Positions 43,286-55,629 of a stretch of DNA of 64,000 nt are shown in pieces (positions within the stretch are counted from its first letter, which is position 1; the number at the start of each line of letters is the position of its first letter). The DNA is taken from positions 1,798,001 to 1,862,000 of the forward strand of contig NC_057383.1 of NCBI RefSeq assembly GCF_016906535.1. Direction: 5' to 3'. The DNA is from Rhizoctonia solani. Taxonomy: Eukaryota > Basidiomycota > Agaricomycetes > Cantharellales > Ceratobasidiaceae. Below the pieces are notes generated by a model that was not told the origin of the DNA, made no database searches, and saw nothing but the letters and a program-made list of their open reading frames with translations. The translations under genes were made by a program, and so were the position numbers.

Positions 43286-46200
43286 GCTGCTTTCCTTTGC
43301 GAGTCGAGCTTGTGGGAGGGTCGGTCGGGGTTGTACGGTAGTCTTAAAATATTAGATGAAGTATTGGAGACTTCGTTTGGGATACCACGCTGTAGGATGT
43401 CTTTGGCTCGAGTGTATGTACCAAAAAGTATCCCTCTCAATCTAATTTCTATTTATTTGATTTGTGTATTTTTAAGTGGCCCGCATATACGTGAGTCGTA
43501 ATGAATGGTGGTTGAGTGTATATCACGAACAACCCACAGTAATAGTTGGTTGGTATGAATTAGCTTGGTTGCTCGACGTAGTCATCAGAACGCCCCAATA
43601 GGCTTCAAAGAATTCGCTGTTTTATTGAATTGAATAAATGCACCTCATAACCATGAAAGAGAAGTACTTGTTTTTTCAACATTGGTCCATACCCAAGTCT
43701 TGTAAGGTACCGGTTGCTTGCTTTGATATTAACCCTCCCAAGCAACATCGTAGAATTGTCGACTATGTACCCGTAAAACTAAATACGACACTGGGCTCAC
43801 ATTGTTTTTCTATGGGCTTTTAGGAAAGAGATTTATTTATCTGGTCTACCACCAATAGTGGCTACCCGATGTGGCTACGACAAGAATTTTGATCTCATAA
43901 TTACTCAGCAAGCTTCGACTCACTCGAGTCCCTTTTACTTGAATAGTCTCATCACAATGCAGCTGAGTCTCTTGCATGAAATTGTGCCCAGTTAGGAGGC
44001 GCGGATGAGCATCCCTTGGGGTAGGATTCAAAGTGTTAGTCCGAGAGGGCATGTCTAACTTTGGCGGTGTCCGGCAAAAACCGAACTGAGAAACCCCTTG
44101 GAAAGATCTGCATATGCAATTTTCTGTCACAAATCCAAGTGATCTGTTCAAAACGGCTCTTCTGATCCACATGTTTATTGCCAAATGATATTCGTATACC
44201 CAGTCCTTATATAATTACACTTTAAGTTTTTTCTAATCTAGTAAGTCCCGGGGTTGGTTCATTTCGAATAAGAGATAGTAGTGCAATAATAAACTAAACG
44301 AGTCAAGAGGAAATCGGAAGGAATGGATTTAGAATCGATAGGTATCCTAAACCAAATCGTATAAACCTTCTACTGCACCCATTCACCTAAATTTACAGCC
44401 CTACTCCAACACTCAAAGTTCGAGTGCTATGCTTGAAACAATATTAGACTGGCCCCAGGGTCGCCGATCTTGAGCTCCGATGTATCTATCGAAGCCGGAG
44501 ATCAACAACTCCGACGTTTAGGCCATATGCATGCCTAGAGGTCATACAGTCTAAGGGACATGAACCTGCGAAATTGATTCGGGGCAAGGAAACGAAGCAT
44601 CATTTAATCTGAGAATAATACCAAGCTTCTCCACCAAACCCCAAAGCGGAGACTGGTGTTAAAATGGTACATGATGCGGGATGAATCCAGCGACTAGAAT
44701 AATTGGCCCTACTTCTGCTCGCTATGCCCGGTTTGGCTTTATTATGCTATCCCAAAGATTGACCCCAACGGCCCCACTGCTCCACTTCTCGTTTACTCTC
44801 CACCCCGGCTCAAATTTGCTATTCGTCTCACCACACCTGTGCATCGTAAATTTAGGATGGGCCTGAAAATTACTCAGGTTTACGTATCCTCGTTTGGAAC
44901 CAATTCTCGGATCTTAGCCACAGCTTAAACGAGGCAGGTGGGGAATTATGAGCGGACTTTATTTGTTCTCTAAGATCACTTAGGGGATAAACAACAGGTG
45001 TGGACAGATTATTAAAGTGCTGGACTGATTACACTGCAGTCATTTAGCTTCTAATTTATGGTAACTCATTGAGCCAGGGAACACAATCCCCAAAGCGGAT
45101 TATGCGCGAGTCCAAAGTTAGGCACAGAGTACTAAAATTAATTTGAATCATCGCACATGCCGAAAAGGTCATCTCGTTGAAAATGAAAGAAGGATCCATG
45201 AACAATGGGAGATGGGTGCGAAGAATGAGGATGAAGAGAAGGTGAAATTGTCTTTCAGACACCCCTGAAACTCACCAGGCTCGCTCACATGTCTTTAATA
45301 GACCCTCAGGTAGCCTCCGTGTATAACTTAGCCATAGCTATTTTACATGACCTAAGTCCTTGCCAACCTTCAATGGGCTGGCATTTGTAACTACACGTCT
45401 ACGAGTACCAAACCGAACCGATTCGAGTTCCATAGATGATCTCTACTCTTGAAGCGTCTCGCCAAAATTGTTGCTAAACTATAAGTCTTCTATCCCGCTC
45501 CATTAATCATGAGACATTGGGTCGTTGTTGGGTGTGTCAATGTGCATTCTGTTTGGGCCGTACCTCTGGGAATAGCCACGTGAAACGATAGCACATTCTA
45601 TATATCCCTATATAATTAGGCCCGCCTTTAAAGTCAAGTGTTCAGTCCAACCTGGCCCCAAATTTTCGGTGGCTATCGGTTCCGAAAGACTAGGAACCAA
45701 AATCCGCATTGGGTTGGCCGCTCACGTAACTTTAATGATGCCATTGCAGTATATATAGCTATCTCGGCCACCCTCCCTAATATGATACCAGTACATTGTT
45801 AAGCCTTGACCTACCTAAAATAAACTCAGTTGATATACTTTTCAGATTTAATGATACAGAAGTGGCGATAGCATTTGCACCGAGTCTATCATACAACCGG
45901 GACTTTCCAGAACAATAGACTAGATTGGCAAGTGTCCTGCAATGCAATTTCGTTGACCTTTGAAGTTAGTGGAGGTAAACATGCTTAGTTGAAATACGAA
46001 GGTGTAAGAAGATCGGGCTACTGAGTGCCGATGTCATCAATATTTAATTCTTAACGTGACTCCCAGCGATCGGATTGAGACTAAAACTTACGTCGCAGTT
46101 CCTCGGCTAGTTCCTCGGCGTAGAGGCCTTGATATCCCTGCGTCGAGCCCGTGTGCTATCACTAGCTAATGATAGGGTGCGCATTAACATCTGTCGGAGT

Positions 46201-48492
46201 TTCGTGTCTAGAACCGAGGAGCGACGGGTGGCAGGGATAAAGCTTCTTTGAGTTCGTGATGTATGCATGCAACTGGTGGCATGAACATTCGCGGGCCACA
46301 CATCTCCTCCGGTCACCATGCAAAAACCCATCATAAATTTGCGATCGATTATTGCTTGCACTCGCGGCGAGAGGCGGTACATGGTGCTCCAGCTCTCACT
46401 GAGATCCCCGTCAAATCTAATATGATAAGATATATTAGGAACTAACGGGACATCCTGCTTGATGAAATCTTAAAAATTAAGACTCGGCTCATATTCTATC
46501 CGTTTCTGTAATGATGACCGGCGTCGACCGGACAGTAGCACACCCGAGTCTCTGCTACCAACTACGCTCGAGTGCAGCATTGGCCCTGGGTTCGGAGAGA
46601 AGTAGCTGAGTATGTATAGAGGTAAATCATAACCCTTTTTCTTTTGACGCCCGCCAACAAGCAACTCACGCATATAAGCCAAGCCCACTAAGCTCACTCA
46701 GAATTGAGAGAGAGGAAATACTCCATCTAGTGACCGGTACATTATTCATTCCTTGTTAGTCCGAATCTGTGAATCGACCGATACTTTGTTCGCCGAAGCA
46801 ACCTTGCACAAAGAAGATATGGCACTCGTGGCTGAACTGTATCCTAGATCGAGGGAGTTCCCAGATGTCATCTTGGTAGCCACCATTTGCAACCAGCCAA
46901 GCTTGGGGCAATCACTGAGGGTGCCGCCCTGGTACAGGACGTCGCCGGGAATACGTCACACCTTAGACACAATTGTGACCTCCTATGAGGCAGTCACTCT
47001 CATAATAGCATACTACCTCACTCCAAACGTGAACGCATGCAGTGATCTATATGCAATTTTGTTAAAAGTTCACTTATGTTGTCTTGCTCGACTCGGTTAA
47101 ACACCTAGCTGGTCCTTTTCCCTGTGCGGTTAGGTTGGGGCATACTCCGATTAGCAAACCTATACGCTCTGGACACACGATTGTAAACAGCATATCGACA
47201 CATATCTTAATGGATATGATAACTATACCTGGAAAATGTTGGAGTCTACCAAGTAACGAGTCAAATGAAGTGATAAGGTTGCGGTGGCTGGATATAGACG
47301 CCGATCGTGATTTGACTCTCCTAAGTATTTTCAGTGAGCACGGTGATTGCCTCCTTCCGTTTTAACCGAGGAAGACCAAAACGTGCCTGCAGCATGACAT
47401 TTGTGCGTGCGAAACACGTAGACTGGCTCGCGTTTACGCATTGCCAACATAAATGGTATAGTGCATGTCGTGTGCTCCATTAATATTTGGCCTCTTGATG
47501 TTCGGCTGCGGATCACTAGGGCGGTTCACTCCGGGTTAAATATCTGGCGATTTTGGTGGAATTTGTTGTGCATGCGGAGTGACAATACCTGTCCCTTCGG
47601 AACCCTTCTAGAATGAATCTCTGGACAACACTCATCATTACTCACGGGAGGTCTGCCATCCTAATTAGGAAATTTCTGCAGACAAGTATGGTACGCAGAA
47701 GTGCCTCCATTCCCATGTGTATCCTAGTGTGATTACTGGGTTCGCCCATAATACTGAGCTCTGGATTGTGGTTAGATAGAAGCTACTTCTCTAGAAATAT
47801 ATTGGTAAACAACTTTTCAGCCTAACAAACCCATAGGCTTGGGTTCTGGACCAAACTACCTTCCATTATCAGAGCTCTGGATTTCCCAATGCCTAAAACT
47901 TCCAATATATTGTACACAGTCATGTCATCTTGAAGGGGCTTGTGTTTTGGTTTGTAGCTCTACGGCGTTCATATTTTATAAAATCAAATAACTTAAGAAT
48001 CTCGTTAGCGATGAATTGAATTCATCGATTTCTGTCCGGTATTCTTATCAGGTATAACCGAGTAACTAATTGACACGAGGAAAATTTCTGCTCAATTCAA
48101 TAAACATCGAATATGTTCTCAACACTCTTCGTTATCGTAAAGTATCTACAAAAGGAATTCGGATAGTATGGTTCGCTGTGTTGTCAATATACTGAATGGC
48201 TCATCCACACCGGGCTGGTTTCAGGCATGGTCGTACGTGGTAACCAAATCTGTTTGCTCTTCAACATGTGGCCATGCTAGGGATGAAATAGACTTCCCTC
48301 GAGCTTACACGCGTTGTAAGTGGGGTATCGAATGGTAAACCACAATTGGAATAAAATGTCACACAGCGGCAGGGTGGTAGTGGGAAGATGCCGGCTCTGG
48401 GTAGCATGGTAATAGCGGTAGCGCGGATCCTCGATTATGGAAGTGCCGAAATAGAAATAGAATATAATAACTGAATACATCGCCGATTATAT
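43286..48492. other. 5.2-kb gene-poor stretch
   Basis: No frame here shows a known domain, codon bias or convincing introns. It may hold decayed transposon DNA, but I found no terminal repeats or target duplications. No RNA gene was identified. Confidence 0.45.
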
Positions 48493-51114
48493 TTGGTGGG
48501 TCTGGCAGACAAATGCCCAGAGAACAGCCTTACGTTGCCAATCCGGGCCCACTCGATCAACCGCCGGGTGATGTCAGTTCAGGGTGCGGCCTCCCACCAC
48601 CACCTGTTCGAGTTTCCTCCCCCAATATTTCACCAGAATTCGATGCACACACCCGGGAACGTTCCTACGACGGAGCAAACGCCACTTTTGTTTTCCTCCG
48701 ACTCTGACTCCTCATCCTCCTCATCCTCATCGGATCGAGATTGTCGACCCAAGGCGCAACATACTCCGGTCCCGTGGACATACCATGTTGTTACCCTCGC
48801 TTTTGTCGCACTATCTCTTGTCTTATGCTTGGTTGTAACCCTAATATTTACGATTCACTCATATGTGGGCCCGCTTCTAAGAGCAGACCCTTCGGTACTG
48901 GCTCAACGTTCTCTCATAGTCGAAGGTCCATCACGCTTCAAAGTCATAAACTACACTTCTGATGGAATTTGGTGCGAATTGGGCGGTCTAGCCGCTATTG
49001 ATGCATCCCGAACATTTGGTCTTTCTTCCAGCCACCTTACCGATAGAATCGCTAGTTGGGCGGCGCGGCGAGTTGGCAGCGTCACTATAACAACACCCGA
49101 GGTCCAGGTCTTCTCCTACGATGCTACCTTTTTGGCTGCGCTAGAGTTACCAGCCATCAATTTACCTTTAACAACAAGCTCCCCTCCAAAACTCAAGAAC
49201 GTTACGGTCCAGGCTCTGTTCCGACCAGCAAGAAACATCGACAATATACTCAAGTTCGCTTCTCATTCCTGGGAGACCGGAGCTGGAGAGCTTAGATTAC
49301 GAGTACCTAAAGGCGTTGTAGTTGGCGGAAAACGTCCCTCAGGATGGAGAAAATGGATTCGTATCGAAAAACATGATATTGCAGCTAGCATCAAACTCAA
49401 CAGTACATCCCTCGTCCCGGTTAACTTTTTTTGACCGTTTTACTGACTCGTTTGTAGTTCCTCCTATTCCAGGACTTCCTCCAGCACCCCCTAATGGCCC
49501 ACGCCCAACTCCTGATCTGGCGAGCCTTGTATACCTGCAATCGTACCACATTTTACCCCCACCCCCAACTCTCCGACTTGTGGGTACAGCGACTCTCCCC
49601 AACCCACTTCCTTTTATTTTACAAGGAGCAATTGAGCTATCGCTCCCATTTGTGGTCTCCCTTCCTCCATTGGACTCCAAAGATCCACTTCCAATTGCTC
49701 GCGTCGAAACCGCTCCGCTTGCACTCACCGCGCCAAACATATCCCTGGCGATCTCTGGCCACGTTTTGCCTTTGCCTTCTTCATCAAGCTCTATTTCCCC
49801 TGTTTCCAAATTCGCCTCGGACTTCTTGGCTGCGCGCTCATCACCCGTTCTCATCACCACTGATTTCTTACGAGACCTTGGGGTTGCGGGGGAGATCACG
49901 ATGAAAGCAGAGTTCCCCGCTAGTGGTACGCGGCCAGACTTACTTCGCGACGTCCAAATTTCGGTAAGTGCATAAATGATCCCCTACTTTGTGTGACTCA
50001 TCATCCAACAGAACATGCGAATTTCCTTGCGTGGAGAACAAATACTCGCTTCCGCATTTGTTCGGGCCCATATTGTTCCTCCAAATAGCCTATCGGCTGT
50101 TCATATCAACGCAACGCGCGTTTGGCCAGATCTTCTTGTTTATGATGGTCCTGCCCCACAACTCTGGCCGTTTGATGATCCAAGTCCTAGGGCGTATAGT
50201 GGTATCGAGTATGATGAACACTGGACAGAACCTGACCCAATGCCACTCCGCGCCCACTACCGCCCAACGCATTTGCCCGCATTAGACCTGATTCATGGGT
50301 GCTTGCACATACCGAGTCATCAGATGGTCAACAGAGTGGCGAAAACCAGGGCGTTTGGGTGCATGCACAGGTTACTGACATTCCGTTGGATGTTTTACCC
50401 GGAAGAAACCCTGAACTACAAAGGTTCATTCGCAAGGTCTTGTTCAACCCGAACGGTGCTCGGGCAGGGGTCGCCGGGATTACAGCTGTAGCAGCACGTG
50501 TCGGCGGACTTGTTGTAGGCAGCAGGGAGAGCGGGGAGCTTGAGATGTACGGGCTTCCTTTACGTGGAGAGACAACGGTTGGGAAAAAGAGTCTTTTGGG
50601 CTGGAGTGTTCCCTCTCCTGACGACTCCATTCCTACACCAATTGCTTCATCAATTCCCACGAGTACCCGGACGGTTCCCACTCCATCACAACACCCACCG
50701 GTTTTAACATACGTACCAGAGCCGCCACGTCGACTAGAGCCTGTACCAATGCGGGATCCTGAGCCCGAGCCTGAGCCAGACGCGGAACCAGAGTATGAGT
50801 CGGAGTTCCGAGCAGAACCCCAACTTCAACCAGAACCAGAGGTCGAGGTCGAATCCGAGCCATACTTCGAGCTTGATGACGAGTATGAGTACGAATACGA
50901 GCCGGCACCTACGCCCGCACCCAGTCCTACGCCCGCACCTGCGCCGGTACATAGGTCTGAACCAGAACCTCAACTCGAACCAGAGTTAGAATATGAGCCC
51001 GAACCACCAGTTGAGAGATGGCCAAGTTATGGAGGCTGGGAGGATCCTGAGGACAAGTTGACTTATGAAGTACAGGGTTCTGAGGAACTCTGGCAAGTTG
51101 GAGTCGCATATTGA
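48493..51114 (+). CDS. single-pass (probably vacuolar) membrane protein, possibly Tag1-like
   Basis: The protein has a short cytosolic N-terminus containing TTEQTPLL, an acidic dileucine motif that commonly sorts fungal proteins to the vacuole, then a Ser run, one membrane helix (HVVTLAFVALSLVLCLVVTLIF) and a large lumenal region with beta-rich repeats (EGPSRFKVINYTSDGIWCE, SLPFVVSLPPLDSK, GVAGEITMKAEFP). One intron lies at about 49968-50011. The C-terminal part is a long Pro/Glu/Asp repeat ending in LWQVGVAY. The layout resembles yeast Tag1, a vacuolar membrane protein linked to ending autophagy, but that match is from general resemblance only. Frame breaks occur at a T7 run (49426-49432) and near 50290; with six Ts the first is repaired. 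Confidence 0.65.
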
Positions 51115-51238
51115 GGTGCGGCTCAGGCTGTGTTTCGTTTCTAGGCTCGATTGTGCATCATAATTTGCTTCCTGTAGATTAATGGTTTTTTCTACCGCTT
51201 TATCTTGGACAAAGTCTGGGACAATTATTTAATCATTT

Positions 51239-52768
51239 TCAAACTCTGCCTTGCTCTTCGCCTCCAACTCCCGCGTTCCAAATCCCAAATCCGACCTCCC
51301 CTGCGCATGTGGCCAGCCCATGTGCCCAATCAACGCCCAGTATCTTTCCTCTTCGATTTGAGCCACTTTTGTCTTTTACAATGTGCTCGAATTTTGCTAA
51401 AGACGTCCGGGGGGAGCGGATGTCCCAAACTCGCAAAGCCCCGTCATGAGCACCGGTTAAGAGATGGTGCGCAGAATCAGGGTGTGCGACAAGGCACGAA
51501 GGCGTTGACGGATGTGTAAGTGTCTTGGTAGTTGATTGCGCGCCATCCGAGCGGAAGTCAATCACAGAAATCGATCGATCCGCAGACGCAACATAGATTG
51601 CACCGGTTCGGGATATCGCGAGATCCAGATGAGCACGGTCCGGTAGAGTCTACAAATATCTTAAAATCCGGGTATTCCCTTTTGGCCGTTTCAAACTTAC
51701 CACTGTGTTAAGACACACGCCACTCTCGACGTCCCATGATCTGACGGTGTTATCCCACCCGCAACTGTATGCTTTCTCGTTCTCATTCAACAGGTCAAAT
51801 ATGGATTTTGAAACCCGTGCCATGTGGGATTTGAGTACGACTGCTGGACCCTGGAGGCGTATCAAGCATCTGTTAAGGTGAGACAATCGGCGACTCACTT
51901 TGCGGACAGCGCTAGAGGGCTGGTCTTGCACTTTTCGTCTCTTTTTTCTTCCTATGACCTCTTCCGCTTCAGGAACCTCGTCTTGGTCAGGTATAACAGT
52001 CGACCAAACTCCAACCAATCCATCCCACCCGGCGGAGATTATGTATTTTCCATCAGAGCTAGCGGAAACGCTTGCAACAGGGGCGGTGTGTAGGTGAAGA
52101 GATGCGAGTGTATCCCATGATGGGTTGCTGAGTGATGATAGGCGGTTGATGTGTAGAGTGTGATCCAAGGAAGAGCTAGCGATAATTTTTTCTCCGCTCG
52201 GAGATAGGCTTGATTCGCCTGGCACCCAGCAAGCGGAAGTAACCGGGGCGGCGTGCGATAGAATAGTAGCGACTGGCTGTTGGGTACTATCATGGACTTG
52301 GACAGATCCATCGTATGAGGATGTCAAGAAAAAGCTAAACTCAAATTGAATCAGATAGGAAGAATTGTAGTCAAGGAGGCTCACTTTTTGTGTTGACATG
52401 ATATTGAAGTCATCCAATCATCTGTTTCCCGCGACGAGAGCACTTCTGGAGGCAGAACCGATTCAATATATTCAATCTCCAGCGTTTCTTCCTGTCATGG
52501 GTCAGCCAGGTTTGGTTTCATAATATGCGCATGAACCCACCTCGCCCACATTGTGTTCGCTGCACCATTCCGCTAACGAACCTACCAATAGCTCTCCGTT
52601 AACTAGAAAGTCGAATGGTACAGGCTGTGCTGATGAAAGGACTTTATTAATGAGTTGCGATAGGTGATACCTCGCCCATGACGTAGGTATCATATATTTT
52701 GAGGATGGGATAGCATAGGCTGTTCTAGTAGTTAGAATCACGGGATGCGTCCGAACCGATTCAGACAT
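51239..52768 (-). CDS. YTM1: Ytm1/WDR12-type WD40 ribosome biogenesis factor
   Basis: It acts in the nucleolus with Erb1 and Nop7 (PeBoW complex) in 60S subunit assembly, and its N-terminal NLE (ubiquitin-like) domain is the binding point for the Rea1 ATPase. Start ATG 52768 gives MSESVRTHPV. The NLE region includes YMIPTSWARYHLSQLINKVL and PFDFLVNGELLVGSLAEW. WD repeats follow: FLTSSYDGSVQVHD, KIIASSSLDHTLHI, YIISAGWDGLVGVWS, AYSCGWDNTVRSWDVE, IYVASADRSISVIDF and HLLTGAHDGALRVWDI. A basic KKRRK insert sits between repeats. The stop is at 51239. At least four introns. The order NLE then WD40 distinguishes it from other WD proteins. Confidence 0.9.
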
Positions 52769-53852
52769 AGTGGATGTCAGTGGGGAGACGGGTTTAAATT
52801 TAATTTGCAATATCCTTGGCTTATATCGCACGTGACTACAGGGTCATTCGATCTCTCGGCGACAAGGAACGTGTATCCAGAGCCTAATTGTCCAGCAAGG
52901 TAATGTATTTACCCCACTATAAACCTGGAGCTTCATGACTCTTGAATATAATATCCGCCTGGGCTGTCCAGCCCTCAGTGTTCAAGTGCAGACATTATTC
53001 AGTCCCGCAATGTATCGGGCACATGTGTTAAGCACAAGGGAGTTGAGTAATTTTGTGGGAGTCATGATTTCTTTGATGGCAGCAACGTTGCCCAGCTCAC
53101 AGTCTCAGAACTTCCATGATGCATTTCGCTTCGGCTGTGGCGCTTTTATGATGGCTTCTTCGACTAGGATAGATCTTTGGTTGGCTATTTCAAGCTAAAT
53201 CAACACGCCTTTCATGGATAACAGCATCTAAGGTACATAGTGTGAACTCCTGTGAAATGGATGTTAGCACTTTGATTGGCTAATAACCACGATCGATCAT
53301 CGATCGACGCCGAATTTTGGGAACAGATAGCTTCCCCAGTACGGGTTCGTCCCAAACTCTGGGAAAAGTAGATTCCCGGGAACAGAGGAAGGGTAAAAGA
53401 AAGGCTGGAACAGCATAGATATCGCGTGTTCAATTTTCTCTAGCAGATCCATGTGAGTTCGAACCGATGCATTCAATTCTCTGCCACAGGAGACTTTCGC
53501 CTCGACGACACCACCGCTCCGAAGTTATGATTTGACGGTATCCAATCGTAAGCTTACAGGCCAATTACCCTTGCCCGTTTCCGTGGAGTGGTACACTAAT
53601 GGCTCCAGGAACGATAACGGAGTACGCCTTCCGATCCCAGCACATGGGGAGAATTCGGCGGACACAATTGACGCCTCTAGTTCTTATTGCGGCTTCTGGC
53701 GCTGCGTACCGAGCGATAATTATAAAAGCATCGAGAATTCGCCTTCAGATTAGCATACACATCCGCTTCGAGAACGAGTTGTACTACTAAATAACCACGC
53801 CCTCCTTTAGTACGGCTGTTTCGTATCCCAAGCAGGACTCTTCAGTTCATCA
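52769..53852. other. intergenic between divergent YTM1 and velvet genes
   Basis: No convincing gene. It should contain both promoters. Short repeated CGATCGATC sequence occurs near 53292-53306. Confidence 0.45.
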
Positions 53853-55300
53853 ATGTACACCAATTCTGTTACCTATCCAGGAATCCAGGAAATGTATATC
53901 GGGAAACCCATTCGAAACGTTAGTGGCCCCTTCGCTGGTCGCACAATTAGGTATTTGGGTTATATCAACTAGGGTTATTTCTCCAACCAAATCTCTATCA
54001 CGCAGGTCTCAGTTGCAAGAATATCAAAAACCTGACTTAGGACGAAAGCAAGTAATATACGGCGAGAAAGTGAAGACCAGTAATGATAATGTCTTCACAG
54101 GTTTGCTAGGCGCGATAGGCGTCCTGTAGATCCACCACCAGTGGTTCGGCTCCGTATGTTCGAAGTATTAGAAGAGGGAACAGACAACCAACATGAAGAA
54201 GAAATTTCAGCTGAGTTAGTCCATGGTTTGACTATCATAATGATCGATCTATAATTCCCCCTAGTTCTATAGAAACGACGGGACTCGTAGCTCATGTGGA
54301 CCTTTTCGCGGTCAGCCCACCGCCTGGAATGACTTTTGAACCCCTGGATGATTCCATGCAAACACCTTCGGATGACTGTGAAAAAGGTTCCTGTGATCAA
54401 GGTAGTAGTAGCCAGGAAGACCGAAGCGACGAGACTTCACTTGTCGTGGACGAGAACTCGGTTTTAACATCGGCCGTTTTCGGTTCATCATTTGTTAATG
54501 CGGTTAAGATCCACGATTTGAATGGAGAAATAGTCATTCTTTTCGTTTTCGCGGTATGTATTTTAGCTCACCATGTTCTTCTTTCGTTGCTTAGTTGGCG
54601 TATAGGACTTGTCCGTGAAAATAGAGGGACAGTAAGCTTATATTTATTGGCATGGATCTTGCGTGCAGATACTGAGCAACATAACATCGTAGCTTTGTGT
54701 ATCGCTATCGGTGCTTTAATTTGTCCAGGTATGCTTCATTATTAGTGCGATCATCACGTAGTGCTGATCGAATTATACGCCTAGTCGCGTTGCTGGCTCG
54801 GATGATATCCCAATCATGGCAGAATTACGCAGGTATGTTTGAATGTATAACTTGACTCAGAATATTCTGAACCCATCTTTTGTTCCAGCGGAATATTCAT
54901 TATCTATTCGACGAAAGAGTGTGTACAATAGTTTATGATGGCCAAATACTCAATTAACGGGATATATGCAGATTTCCTGGACTTCAGGCGTCCACAGAGC
55001 TCACCAAGGTAAGTTATGATTTGGTATTTTATGTATGCGACTCAATGGCGCCCTCCAAAGCATCTGGGCCGGTGGGGAGTACGGGTAAACTTACGGGAGC
55101 ATAGTCGAGGCAAAAGGAATAAACAAGGTGAAGAAGATGGTGAAGAAGATGAGATTTCTAACGGCGGAGGGGAGATGATTGTGGACGAAGAGCATGGCCT
55201 GCAATTTTACAGCAGACACTTCTTGGCTCAACAAAGGCAGATTGTGTTCGGGCCTCCAGCATCTCATCAGGGAGGAGGGGGTTATGAACATGGACCGTAG
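53853..55300 (+). CDS. velvet-domain regulator
   Basis: Fungal transcription regulators with the velvet fold control development, sporulation and secondary metabolism, usually as dimers that bind DNA. ATG 53853 (MYTNSVTYPG) leads to GPFAGRTIR; the next exon gives SQLQEYQKPDLGRK; the next gives ARRDRRPVDPPPVVRLRMFE; then LVAHVDLFAVSPPPGM; then NAVKIHDLNGEIVILFVFA; DLSVKIEG; GIFIIYSTKE; FPGLQASTELTK; and HLGRWGVRVNLRE with an acidic Lys-rich tail ending GGGGYEHGP. These are the velvet blocks in order. Introns are many and short. The piece between DLSVKIEG (about 54630) and GIFIIYS (about 54890) is not resolved. Which velvet type (VelB, VosA, VeA or a basidiomycete clade) cannot be decided by eye. 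Confidence 0.82.
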
Positions 55301-55629
55301 CTGAGTGGAAACGAGAGTTTTGCTATTTGTACCGCGTATTGGGTGTATGATTTTTGTAGACATGGATGTTCTCCTCTAAATACCCCATCTCCATCAGTGG
55401 ATGTTTGTTTCCCCTAGCAATGCATTCTCACGTTTCACGCATTCAGGTTGGTAATACACTCAAAGGCGACAAATCTATACTGTCCTGTTTCAAGTGAGCG
55501 GTCTAAGCAGTATTGTAGCAGTACCAACACGAAGCACACGTGGAACGTAATAGTAAATATCCCCAAGAGAATATTCCACCGCCATCGACCAGGAACTTGG
55601 CGCATTCGATCACACAAGCGCCCAGTGGT
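55301..55629. other. short intergenic between convergent genes
   Basis: 3' flanks of the velvet gene (+) and the Tcd-type gene (-). Nothing else seen. Confidence 0.5.
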
